Below, in pieces: positions 12,311-20,628 of a stretch of DNA of 64,000 nucleotides. Each line of letters opens with the position of its first letter. Position 1 is the stretch's first letter. The notes under the pieces are model-generated. The model ran no database searches, had not been told where the DNA came from, and saw nothing but the letters and a program-made list of their open reading frames with translations. Location: the NCBI RefSeq assembly GCF_014207355.1, contig NZ_JACHEF010000003.1, positions 595,763 through 659,762 of the forward strand. Direction: 5' to 3'. Origin of the DNA: Mesorhizobium sangaii (GTDB lineage Bacteria > Pseudomonadota > Alphaproteobacteria > Rhizobiales > Rhizobiaceae). A program made the translations under genes and the position numbers.

Positions 12311-12374
12311 CTAAGAGGTAGAGGCTGCTGGCTCTCACGGGAAGTGTTACATTGTCGCGAACAGCGAGGGATCG

Positions 12375-13091
12375 ATGGTCGATTTTCAGAAAATTCGCCT
12401 GCGTGCGGCAAAACGCAAGGGCGGCGAGGCGGAGCTTTCGTCACTTTTGGGGCCGGCGCCCGACAATGCCGCCGTGGCCGAAATCGCGGACGATCGCATT
12501 CTGTCTGTTATGGCCGAGCGCGTCTTTGCCGCCGGTTTCGTCTGGCGCGTCATCGAACAGAAATGGCCGGGCTTCGAAGAGGCCTTCCTCCACTTCGAGC
12601 CGAAGCGGCTGTTGTTCCAGCCAGATGATTTCTGGCACGATCTGACGGCCGACCAACGCATCGTGCGCAATCCGCAGAAGATCAAATCGGTGCGCGACAA
12701 TGCTGCCTTCGTCGAGCGCGTCTCGAAGGAACACGGCGGCTTCGGCAAATTCCTCGCGGAATGGCCTGATGACGACCAGGTCGGCTTGATGGCCTATCTC
12801 GGTAAGCATGGCAGCCGGCTTGGCGGCAACACCGGCCAGTACTTCCTGCGCTGGTTGGGCTGGGATGCCTTCGTCATTTCGGGTGATATGGCGGCGGCAC
12901 TGCGCGATGCCGGCCTCGACATCGCCGAAAGCCCGTCCTCGAAAAAGGATCTCGACAAGATCCAAAAGCAGGTCAATCAATGGGCGACGGAGACAGGCCT
13001 GCCGCGCCGACACATTTCGCGCATCCTGGCGATGTCGATCGGCGACAACCATTCGCCGGAAGCGCTGCGCGAATATATGGGCGACGACTGA
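12375..13091 (+). CDS. DNA-3-methyladenine glycosylase I (Tag) family protein
   Basis: A 238-residue helix-hairpin-helix protein resembling rhizobial proteins annotated as DNA-3-methyladenine glycosylase I, which remove alkylated bases in base excision repair. The part from about residue 40 to 140 carries the segments FVWRVIEQKWPGFEEAF, IVRNPQKIKSVRDNA and GSRLGGNTGQYFLRWLGWD, which follow the Tag layout. The cysteine/histidine zinc site of the E. coli enzyme is not evident, so this is a divergent subgroup and the exact substrate is inference. The ATG at 12375 was chosen by homology to the start MVDFQKIR. Confidence 0.75.
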   Translation: MVDFQKIRLRAAKRKGGEAELSSLLGPAPDNAAVAEIADDRILSVMAERVFAAGFVWRVIEQKWPGFEEAFLHFEPKRLLFQPDDFWHDLTADQRIVRNPQKIKSVRDNAAFVERVSKEHGGFGKFLAEWPDDDQVGLMAYLGKHGSRLGGNTGQYFLRWLGWDAFVISGDMAAALRDAGLDIAESPSSKKDLDKIQKQVNQWATETGLPRRHISRILAMSIGDNHSPEALREYMGDD

Positions 13092-13124
13092 TTCCCGGTC
13101 GCCCAGCCACGATCTGACATTCGG

Positions 13125-13159
13125 TCCGGACACGAATGACATATGTCATTCGGTCTGGA
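13125..13159. promoter_or_regulatory. 35-bp inverted repeat upstream of nadE (candidate operator or hairpin)
   Basis: The core is a perfect 18-base palindrome, GAATGACATATGTCATTC (13134-13151). Imperfect arms TCCGGACa and gTCTGGA extend it to 35 bp. The half-site CATTCGGTCYGGA also appears directly at 13118-13130 and again at 13147-13159. It ends 54 bp before the nadE ATG. No T-run follows, so it is not a normal terminator of the upstream gene. The regulator, if any, is unknown. Confidence 0.5.
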
Positions 13160-13213
13160 TTGGTCCAAACGAACGCCATTGCTCGGGCAAAATTGCCGCG
13201 CTAAGTCAGCAGC

Positions 13214-14890
13214 ATGACCAAGAAGCTCGACACCCTGCGCATCGCCGTCGCCCAGCTCAATCCGACTGTTGGCGACATATCAGGCAATCTCGCCAAGGCG
13301 CGGGAGGCGAGGGCGGATGCCGCCCGCCAGGGCGCCGATGTCGTGCTCTATACCGAGCTTTTCCTCGCCGGCTATCCGCCGGAGGATCTGGTGCTGAAGC
13401 CGGCCTTCCTGAAGGCCTGCGAAAAAGCAGCGCAGGACTTTGCCGCCGATACCGCCGATGGCGGCCCGGGCGTGATCATCGGCACGCCGCTGAAGCGCAA
13501 AAGCGGCACGCACAATTCGATCATCTTCGCCGATGGCGGCAAGATCATCGCCGAGCGCTACAAGCTGGATTTGCCGAACTACGGCGAATTCGACGAAAAG
13601 CGCGTCTTCCAGGCCGGACCCGAGATCCAGGGGCCTGTCAATTTCCGTGGCGTGCGGATCGGGATTCCGATCTGCGAGGACATCTGGGGCGATGTCGGCA
13701 TCTGCGAGACGCTGGCCGAAAGCGGGGCCGAAATCTTGCTGGTGCCGAACGGCTCGCCCTATTATCGCGCCAAGATCGATGTCCGCCATCAGGTCGTCAT
13801 CCGCCAGGTCATCGAATGCGGGCTGCCGATGATCTATGCCAACCAGCTTGGCGGTCAGGACGAGCTGATCTTCGACGGCGCGTCGTTTGCCATCGGCGCC
13901 GACAAGACGCTGGCCTTCCAGATGAGCCAATTCGAGGACGCGGTCGACGTCACCACCTGGAAACGTACGGATGGCGGCTGGATCTGTTCTGAAGGGCCGA
14001 TGTCGAAGATCCCAGACAGGGAGGAGGCCGACTACCGCGCCTGCATGCTTGGCCTGCGCGACTACGTCAACAAGAACGGTTTCAAGAACGTCGTGCTTGG
14101 CCTGTCCGGCGGTATCGATTCGGCGATCTGCGCGGCGTTGGCCGTCGATGCGCTCGGTGAGGAACGCCTGCGCGCGGTGATGATGCCCTATCGCTACACC
14201 TCGAAGGACTCGCTTAAAGACGCCGAGGATTGCGCGCGCGCGCTCGGCTGCCGCTATGACATCGTGCCGATCTTCGAGCCGGTCGAGGGCTTTCTGCACA
14301 CGCTGACGCAGCTGTTCGAGGGCACCAAGGAAGGCATCACCGAGGAGAATTTGCAGAGCCGCGCGCGCGGCACCATCCTGATGGCGATCTCCAACAAGTT
14401 CGGCTCGATGGTCGTCACCACCGGCAACAAGAGCGAGATGTCGGTCGGCTACGCCACGCTCTACGGCGATATGAACGGCGGCTTCAATCCGATCAAGGAC
14501 CTCTACAAGATGCAGGTCTACGCGCTGTCGCGCTGGCGCAACAGCCACGTGCCGCCGGGTGCGCTCGGGCCCTCGGGCGAGGTCATCCCGAAGAACATCA
14601 TCGACAAGGCGCCGTCGGCGGAATTGCGCGAGAACCAGACCGACCAGGATTCGCTGCCGCCCTATCCGGTGCTGGACGATATCCTCGAATGCCTGGTCGA
14701 GAACGAGATGGGGGTCGACGACATCGTCGCGCGCGGTCACGACCGGGCGACGGTGACACGCATCGAGCACCTGCTCTACATCGCCGAATACAAGCGCCGT
14801 CAGGCAGCACCCGGCGTGAAGATCACCAGGAAGAATTTTGGCCGCGACCGCCGCTATCCCATCACCAACCGTTTCAGGGACCGCAGCTAG
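13214..14890 (+). CDS. nadE: glutamine-hydrolysing NAD+ synthase
   Basis: Makes NAD+ from nicotinate adenine dinucleotide, ATP and glutamine. The 558-residue protein has an N-terminal nitrilase-type amidase domain (Glu in YTELFLAGYPPEDL, Lys in the KLDLPNYGEFDE region, Cys in IPICEDIWGD) that frees ammonia, and a C-terminal synthetase domain with the PP-loop GLSGGIDSAICAA. Length and domain order match glutamine-dependent NadE. A small acetyltransferase reading frame follows with no gap. The conspicuous palindrome at 13125-13159 lies in its upstream region. Confidence 0.96.
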   Translation: MTKKLDTLRIAVAQLNPTVGDISGNLAKAREARADAARQGADVVLYTELFLAGYPPEDLVLKPAFLKACEKAAQDFAADTADGGPGVIIGTPLKRKSGTHNSIIFADGGKIIAERYKLDLPNYGEFDEKRVFQAGPEIQGPVNFRGVRIGIPICEDIWGDVGICETLAESGAEILLVPNGSPYYRAKIDVRHQVVIRQVIECGLPMIYANQLGGQDELIFDGASFAIGADKTLAFQMSQFEDAVDVTTWKRTDGGWICSEGPMSKIPDREEADYRACMLGLRDYVNKNGFKNVVLGLSGGIDSAICAALAVDALGEERLRAVMMPYRYTSKDSLKDAEDCARALGCRYDIVPIFEPVEGFLHTLTQLFEGTKEGITEENLQSRARGTILMAISNKFGSMVVTTGNKSEMSVGYATLYGDMNGGFNPIKDLYKMQVYALSRWRNSHVPPGALGPSGEVIPKNIIDKAPSAELRENQTDQDSLPPYPVLDDILECLVENEMGVDDIVARGHDRATVTRIEHLLYIAEYKRRQAAPGVKITRKNFGRDRRYPITNRFRDRS

Positions 14891-14941
14891 ATGCCGGTTG
14901 CGGACCGAAAGCTCGCGCCGTCTCGCGGGCAAGGTACAGCC

Positions 14942-15352
14942 ATGCCCGACTGTGAAATCAGCTTCGACATTTCACGGATCGATTTCCGGGCGACATCCGA
15001 CCTGTTGATGGCCAGCTATTGGGGCGCTGGACGCAACGATGAGTTCCATCGGCGAGCCTTTGCCAATTCGTTTTGTGTCGGCGCCTATCTGGATGGAAAA
15101 CAAGTCGGTTTCGGCCGGGCGATCACCGACCGCGTGGTGTTTGCCTATCTTGCCGACATCATCATCTGGCCGGAGCATCGCGGGCAGGGCATAGGGTTGC
15201 GACTGGTCCAGGCACTCATCGACCACACCGAACTCAGGACGGTTTCGCACTGGAGCCTTTCGACCAGCGACGCACATGGCGTCTATGAGAAACTGGGCTT
15301 CAAGGCATCGACGGATGGTCGATACATGCGCCTCGATCGCATTCCACAATGA
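14942..15352 (+). CDS. GNAT family N-acetyltransferase
   Basis: A small (136 aa) single-domain acetyltransferase. The acetyl-CoA-binding signature is seen as IWPEHRGQGIGLRLVQALIDH, after the beta-strand VVFAYLADI; the C-terminal KLGFKAS segment is typical. The substrate is unknown. Two starts are possible: the ATG at 14942 (MPDCEISFD), which begins right at the conserved fold, and an ATG at 14891 immediately after the nadE stop codon, which would add 17 residues. I prefer 14942 but either would be co-transcribed with nadE. Confidence 0.85.
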   Translation: MPDCEISFDISRIDFRATSDLLMASYWGAGRNDEFHRRAFANSFCVGAYLDGKQVGFGRAITDRVVFAYLADIIIWPEHRGQGIGLRLVQALIDHTELRTVSHWSLSTSDAHGVYEKLGFKASTDGRYMRLDRIPQ

Positions 15353-15745
15353 AGAATGCGCGACCATGGCGACATCCGCCGTTGTTGCAAAATAACCTCA
15401 GTGCTTGGACCAGTTAGACTTTCGGCGTGAGCCGATCTTGGCGATGCATCGGGGCGTCTTTATAAGGACCGTTCCGCGATTCATTTGCGGGAGGTCCGAA
15501 TGGCAGTATTTCAAATGGTAATGCGAGGCCGCGAAGCCTAGGTCTCCTCAGGCGTTGGGCTGGGGGTTTGTCCTCGCGCTGATGCCGGATCGAGCGCAGG
15601 CTTATGCCGATGCCGGTCGCCGCCCGATTACGGGCGAGACGCCAAAATACGCCACTCCGCATTCTGGGCAATCATTCGCCCCTTGCGCGGCTTCTTCAAT
15701 TTTCGACCTTACTGGGATCGGGCTCGTTTGCGCCCGAATGACATC
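15353..15745 (+). promoter_or_regulatory. structured leader region upstream of ABC exporter
   Basis: This 393-bp gap has no normal gene but strong structure. A hairpin at 15466-15497 (arms GGACC-g-TTCCGC and GCGGGAGGTCC) buries a near-perfect ribosome-binding site, GGGAGG at 15489-15494. That site precedes a 13-codon reading frame at 15500-15541. Two mutually exclusive hairpins follow: AGGC-cgcgaa-GCCT (15526-15539) and GCCTAGG-tct-CCTcAGGC (15536-15553). A further GCGCT/AGCGC hairpin lies at about 15576-15597. The arrangement resembles translation-dependent attenuation or an RNA switch; no known riboswitch class was recognised. Confidence 0.45.
15500..15541 (+). CDS. candidate 13-residue leader peptide
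   Basis: ATG at 15500, five bases after a GGGAGG ribosome-binding site, encodes MAVFQMVMRGREA and stops at TAG 15539-15541. The ribosome-binding site is inside the 3' arm of a stable hairpin, and the stop codon lies in the overlap of two alternative hairpins. The peptide has two extra Met codons but no long run of one amino acid. Whether it is translated is inference. Confidence 0.4.
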   Translation: MAVFQMVMRGREA

Positions 15746-17551
15746 ATGGCTCGTTTTAGAATCGATTTGCGCGCAAGCGCCTTTCGCAGCGTTCTTGGTT
15801 TCACGCTCAGCCATTGGCAGCGTCAGCCGTGGCGGCTTTCGCTGATCATGGGCGGCTTCCTGTTGTCGACGCTGGCCGACGTTTTGACACCGCTCTATTC
15901 CGGCCGGCTGGTCGACTCCGTCGCCAGCAGTGCCGGCGCCGACGCCATCGCCTGGAATGCAGCGATGACGGCGTTTTCGATGCTGATGGCCCTGGCCCTG
16001 AGTGGCGTCGTGCTGCGCAACGTTGCCTTCATGGGGATCGTCGAGCTGACGCTGAAGATGATGGCGGATATCGCCGCTGACGCCTTCCATCGCGTCCAGC
16101 GCTTTTCGACCGACTGGCATGCAAACAGCTTTGCTGGCTCGACCGTGCGCAAGGTGACGCGCGGCATGTGGGCGCTCGACCTGCTCAACGACACGATCCT
16201 GATCGCGCTGCTGCCGTCGGTCGTCATGCTGGTCGGCTCGACGCTGCTGCTTGGCTGGTTCTGGCCACTGATGGGCGTGGTCGTTGCCGCCGGGTCGGTA
16301 CTGTTCATCGCGGTGACGGCGATGCTGTCGCTCGGCTATGTCGCACCGGCGGCACGGCTCGCCAACACCTGGGACACGCGCCTCGGCGGCTCGCTGGCCG
16401 ACGCGGTGAGCTGTAACGCCGTGGTCAAGGGGTTTGGCGCCGAGGAGCGTGAAGAGCGCCGTCTCGCCAGGGTTGTCGCCAAATGGCGTGCGCGCACTCG
16501 GCGCACCTGGGTGCGCGGCACCATCAATGCCACCACGCAAGGGGCGCTGCTGGTGGTCATGAGAGCCGCGGTGATCGGCCTGGCGTTGATGCTGTGGTCG
16601 TGGGGGCAAGCGAGCGCCGGTGACGTCGCCTTCGTGCTGACGTCGTTCTTCGTGCTGCAGGGCTATCTCAGAGATATCGGCACCCACATCCGCAACCTGC
16701 AACGCTCGATCAACGACATGGAGGAGCTGGTCGACTTCCAGTCCGAACCGCTCGGCATCGAAGACCGGCCTGGCGCCAAGCCGATCCGGATCACGCAAGG
16801 ACGCATAGGTTTCGACGATGTCACCTTTCACTACGGCAACCACCGATCGCCGCTTTACCGCGGCTTTTCGGTCGATATCGCGCCGGGTGAACGCGTCGGG
16901 CTCGTTGGCCATTCGGGTTCGGGCAAGACGACCTTCGTCAAGCTGATCCAGCGGCTCTATGACGTGAATGCGGGAAAAATCCTGGTCGACGGCCACGACA
17001 TCTCGCAGGTGGCGCAAGCGTCGCTGCGCGGGCAGATCGCCATCGTCCAGCAGGAACCGATCCTGTTCCACCGGTCACTGGCCGAGAACATTGCCTATGC
17101 CCGGCCGACAGCGACGCAAGATGAGATCGAGCACGCCGCGAAACTCGCGAGCGCGCACGATTTCATCGCCAACCTGCCCAAGGGCTACGGCACCCTGGTC
17201 GGCGAGCGCGGCGTGAAACTGTCGGGCGGCGAGCGTCAGCGTGTGGCGATCGCGCGCGCTTTCCTTGCCGATGCGCGCATCCTGATCCTCGACGAGGCGA
17301 CGTCGAGCCTCGATTCGGAATCCGAGGTGCTGATCCAGCAGGCGATGGAACGGCTAATGGTCGGCCGCACGACGCTGGTCATTGCGCACCGGCTTTCGAC
17401 AGTGCGGGCACTCGACAGGCTGCTGGTCTTCGATCGCGGCAAGATCGTCGAGGAAGGCTCGCATGACGAGCTGATCCGGCTGAAGGGCGGCATCTACCGC
17501 CGGCTGTTCGAGCGACAGGCGCTCGAACTGACCAAGGGCCTTGTCATATGA
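15746..17551 (+). CDS. ABC transporter, fused permease and ATP-binding protein (exporter type)
   Basis: A 601-residue half-transporter that should work as a homodimer. Residues about 30-310 form a six-helix type I exporter domain; residues about 345-590 form the ATPase with Walker A GHSGSGKTT, signature LSGGERQRVAIARAF, Walker B ILILDEAT and the His-loop VIAHRLS. The closest broad group is lipid/multidrug exporters (MsbA-like); the substrate cannot be told. I take the ATG at 15746 (MARFRIDLRASAF); the frame extends upstream to 15683 into the leader region. A UUCG-capped hairpin follows nine bases after the stop. The structured leader suggests expression is regulated after transcription starts. 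Confidence 0.9.
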   Translation: MARFRIDLRASAFRSVLGFTLSHWQRQPWRLSLIMGGFLLSTLADVLTPLYSGRLVDSVASSAGADAIAWNAAMTAFSMLMALALSGVVLRNVAFMGIVELTLKMMADIAADAFHRVQRFSTDWHANSFAGSTVRKVTRGMWALDLLNDTILIALLPSVVMLVGSTLLLGWFWPLMGVVVAAGSVLFIAVTAMLSLGYVAPAARLANTWDTRLGGSLADAVSCNAVVKGFGAEEREERRLARVVAKWRARTRRTWVRGTINATTQGALLVVMRAAVIGLALMLWSWGQASAGDVAFVLTSFFVLQGYLRDIGTHIRNLQRSINDMEELVDFQSEPLGIEDRPGAKPIRITQGRIGFDDVTFHYGNHRSPLYRGFSVDIAPGERVGLVGHSGSGKTTFVKLIQRLYDVNAGKILVDGHDISQVAQASLRGQIAIVQQEPILFHRSLAENIAYARPTATQDEIEHAAKLASAHDFIANLPKGYGTLVGERGVKLSGGERQRVAIARAFLADARILILDEATSSLDSESEVLIQQAMERLMVGRTTLVIAHRLSTVRALDRLLVFDRGKIVEEGSHDELIRLKGGIYRRLFERQALELTKGLVI

Positions 17552-17559
17552 CCTGAGGC

Positions 17560-17583
17560 GGCCTCCGGCTTCGGCCGGAGGCC
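17560..17583 (+). terminator. UUCG-capped hairpin after ABC exporter gene
   Basis: Ten-base perfect stem GGCCTCCGGC / GCCGGAGGCC closed by a TTCG tetraloop in C(TTCG)G context, an extra-stable RNA hairpin, starting nine bases after the stop codon. There is no T-run, so it is more likely a 3'-end stabiliser or a partial terminator than a classic intrinsic terminator. Confidence 0.45.
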
Positions 17584-17804
17584 ACCTCCATCGGTCGTTG
17601 TTGCGGTTGCAACAGCGCCCGCTTTCGTCAGTCGCGAAGCGGTATCCATTGCCTTTCCAGATCCTGAGTTTGAGACGTCTTGTTTACGTTGTTTCTACTA
17701 CTGGTTGGTATACATCTGCTCCAAGCAACCCAGAGGCGGTCTATGCATATCCTGGAATCCGATTAATCTGCGCAGGATTCGCTCTGCGGCAGATAGGCTT
17801 CACG

Positions 17805-18986
17805 ATGCATCTTGTTTCCGCAAATGCCGGTCCGGGAAAGGTGGCTGCGCCGTCGGTGCTGGAAACTCAGCACGGGTCGGTACGGCCGCTCGCGGCCGAA
17901 GATCTCGAGCACGTCGCCGCGCTCTTCCTGACGAAGTTTCGCCGGCGGCGGCGTCATCTCCTCGATCGCGCGATCATGGAGACGGCCGAATATATGAGAA
18001 AGATTTATCTTGGGCCTGCCGGCCAGCCCGGTGAGAGCAACGCTCTGGTCCAGATTACCCCGCAAGGCCGTCTGGGCGGGTTCCTCGGCGTGCTGAAAGC
18101 CCGCTACGAGCTCAACGGAACGGCATTGAATGCGGCGATCATCGGTCCGCTCATGGCTGACCCCGGCACCGATCATGGCTCGGCCGGACCGCAATTGCTG
18201 CGTGCCCTGAGCCAAGGCGAATTCGATCTGCAGCTGACCGATTCCGCCAACCGGACATCCCTGCCGTTCGCGCGCCCGATGAAATATCAGCTGCTGCCGG
18301 TGCATTGCCTGGGTTGGACCTGTGTTTTCCGGCCGGCCGCGATGGCCGCCGCGGCGCTGCACCGTAAATGGCCTGGCCTGCCTCGTCCGGTACTCGATCC
18401 CTGCGCGAGAGCATTCGATGCTCTTGCGAAAAGAAGGTTCGGGCCCCCGGTCCCGCTTTCACCGTCGCAACGGGTCCACCGAGAGTCGATCGATGCCGCG
18501 CAATTTGCCGAGCGGCTGCCGACGCTTCTGTCCGAATACGCCCTTCGGCCGAGTTGGAAGGATGGCGAGCTGCCACGACTGCTCGCGCTGGCGGCCGAGA
18601 AGCGGGCCGACGGCCCACTTCATTTCGGTGGGACTTACGACGAAGCGGGCAAGATGCTCGGTTGCTACGCCTTCTACGGTCAAGCCGGCGGCATCGCGAG
18701 CCTGTTGCAAATCCAGGCGTCCGGATCCCACTGGGGCGCGACGCTGGATGGCCTTATCGCGGCCGCGTGGGATATGGGCTGCGCGGGGATCACCGGGCAG
18801 ACGCAGAGCAGATTCATGCCTCAACTCTTCGGCTACAGGAATGTCTTCTTTCGCTATGCCGGGGGGACGATGGTCCGCTCGCGGATCGCTGAGGTCACGG
18901 AAGCGGTCCGCTCGGGCGACATCTTTATCGGTGGGTTGATGGGTGACCGCTGGACCCGCCTCAGCTCCGATGACTTCGGCCGCTGA
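17805..18986 (+). CDS. uncharacterised GNAT-like protein
   Basis: A 393-residue protein that I cannot assign to a named family. The N-terminal half starts with a basic VRPLAAEDLEHVAALF segment and a region (GGFLGVLKARYELNG, AAIIGPLMADP) that reads like an acetyltransferase fold. The C-terminal half contains a second fold-like stretch (GGTYDEAGKMLGCYAFYGQAGG, then WGATLDGLIAAAWDMGCAGITG) resembling a tandem GNAT-like module. The start at ATG 17805 (MHLVSANAG) is preferred; the frame is open upstream to 17541 through the UUCG hairpin, which is unlikely to be translated. A TATACA-like -10 sequence lies about 95 bp upstream. No transmembrane segment is seen. It may act with the ABC exporter. Confidence 0.6.
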   Translation: MHLVSANAGPGKVAAPSVLETQHGSVRPLAAEDLEHVAALFLTKFRRRRRHLLDRAIMETAEYMRKIYLGPAGQPGESNALVQITPQGRLGGFLGVLKARYELNGTALNAAIIGPLMADPGTDHGSAGPQLLRALSQGEFDLQLTDSANRTSLPFARPMKYQLLPVHCLGWTCVFRPAAMAAAALHRKWPGLPRPVLDPCARAFDALAKRRFGPPVPLSPSQRVHRESIDAAQFAERLPTLLSEYALRPSWKDGELPRLLALAAEKRADGPLHFGGTYDEAGKMLGCYAFYGQAGGIASLLQIQASGSHWGATLDGLIAAAWDMGCAGITGQTQSRFMPQLFGYRNVFFRYAGGTMVRSRIAEVTEAVRSGDIFIGGLMGDRWTRLSSDDFGR

Positions 18987-19254
18987 TCGCCTTCGACTAC
19001 CTGTTGGTCGGCGACAGCACCCCATGTCTGGACACGCCACGAGTTGATCCGTGGCGGCAGGCCCGAGCGGCATCATTGTCTCGGTCGGCGTCGACTCCAC
19101 CGGCGGGCACTGCTCGGTCATGGCGGACCCCGCCTACGCGCCGCCAGACGCGCACGCCCCCCGGTCTTTTCATTGCGCGCGTCCTGTTCTATGTCTGCCG
19201 CACCGCGCGGGGGCGCGTCTTGTCAATCACAAAAGCATCCGGTACGCCCCGCTC

Positions 19255-20628
19255 ATGACAGTTACCGTTCGTTTCGCCCCTTCGCCAACCGGCCGCATTC
19301 ATATCGGCAATGCGCGCACCGCCTTGTTCAACTGGCTGTTTGCCATGAACAACAAGGGTCGTTTCATCCAGCGCTTCGACGACACCGACATTGCCCGCTC
19401 GAAGCAGGAATACTCCGACGCCATCCTCTACGATTTGCATTGGCTCGGCATTTTCCCCGATGCCACCGAATACCAGTCGCGGCGTTTCGACGTCTATGAC
19501 GCGGCGGTCGAGAGACTGAAGGCGGCCGGCGTTCTCTACGCCTGCTACGAGACGCCGGAGGAACTCGACCTCAGGCGCAAGGTGCGTCGCACGCGTGGCC
19601 TGCCGCCGGTCTACGGCCGCGAGGCGCTGGCGCTTTCGCCGGAGCAAATCGCCGAATACCAGGCCGATGGCCGCCGACCGCACTGGCGCTTCCTGTTGCC
19701 CAATTTCTCTGGCGATCCGCTGCAGCCCGAACGTACTGAAATCCATTGGAACGACCTCGTGCGCGGCGACGAAACCGTCGACCTTGCCTCGCTTTCCGAC
19801 CCGGTTCTGGTGCGCGAGGACGGCACCTATCTCTACACGCTGCCTTCGGTGGTCGACGACATCGAGATGGGCGTCAGCCACGTCATCCGCGGCGACGACC
19901 ATGTCACCAATACTGGTGTGCAAATCGCCCTGTTCCAGGCGCTGGCTGCCCAGCCGCCGGTGTTCGGCCACCACAACCTCCTGACCACCGCATCGGGCGA
20001 GGGGCTGTCGAAACGCACCGGCGCGCTCTCCATCGAAAGCCTGCGCGAGGATGGCATCGAGCCGATGGCCGTCGCTTCGCTCGCCGTGCTGGTCGGCACC
20101 TCGGAGAACGTCGCGGCGGTGCCTGATATGGCTGAACTCGCCGAACGCTTCGATCCGGCGGCGACGTCGAAATCGGCGGCCAAGTTCGATCCGGACGAGC
20201 TCTTCGTGCTGAACCGGGCGCTGTTGCACCATATGCCGTTCTCCGAGGCACAAGACCGGCTGATCGTTCTCGGCGTCTCGGGTGACCAGGCCGAACCGTT
20301 CTGGCTGGCGGTGCGGGGCAATCTCGACAGGCTGGCCGAGGCGGCGAGCTGGTGGCGTACCTTGCGCGAAGGCCCGCAGGAGAGGCCGGAATTTTCCGAT
20401 GACGACCGCGATTTCCTCGGTCAAGCCTTCGACCTGCTGCCGGAGGAACCCTGGAGCGGGACAGTCTGGAAGGACTGGACGGGCAAGATCAGGGAAGCGA
20501 CCGGCCGCAAGGGCAAGGCGCTGTTCATGCCGCTCAGGCTCGCGCTTACGGGACTGTCTTCGGGGCCGGAGCTTGCAGATCTATTGCCGCTGTTGGGTCG
20601 GGAAGGAACGATGGCCCGACGACCCTGA
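19255..20628 (+). CDS. gltX: glutamate-tRNA ligase (short alphaproteobacterial form)
   Basis: Charges tRNA with glutamate. The 457-residue protein is a class I synthetase with HIGH-type motif HIGN in FAPSPTGRIHIGNARTALFNW (near the N-terminus) and KMSKS-type motif LSKRTG around residue 250. The start is the ATG at 19255 (MTVTVRFAPS); the frame extends upstream but the catalytic fold begins here. Many alphaproteobacteria have two GltX proteins, one able to charge tRNA-Gln for the transamidation route; which of the two this is cannot be decided from this sequence alone. The last 83 bases overlap the DUF2865 gene on the other strand. Confidence 0.92.
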   Translation: MTVTVRFAPSPTGRIHIGNARTALFNWLFAMNNKGRFIQRFDDTDIARSKQEYSDAILYDLHWLGIFPDATEYQSRRFDVYDAAVERLKAAGVLYACYETPEELDLRRKVRRTRGLPPVYGREALALSPEQIAEYQADGRRPHWRFLLPNFSGDPLQPERTEIHWNDLVRGDETVDLASLSDPVLVREDGTYLYTLPSVVDDIEMGVSHVIRGDDHVTNTGVQIALFQALAAQPPVFGHHNLLTTASGEGLSKRTGALSIESLREDGIEPMAVASLAVLVGTSENVAAVPDMAELAERFDPAATSKSAAKFDPDELFVLNRALLHHMPFSEAQDRLIVLGVSGDQAEPFWLAVRGNLDRLAEAASWWRTLREGPQERPEFSDDDRDFLGQAFDLLPEEPWSGTVWKDWTGKIREATGRKGKALFMPLRLALTGLSSGPELADLLPLLGREGTMARRP

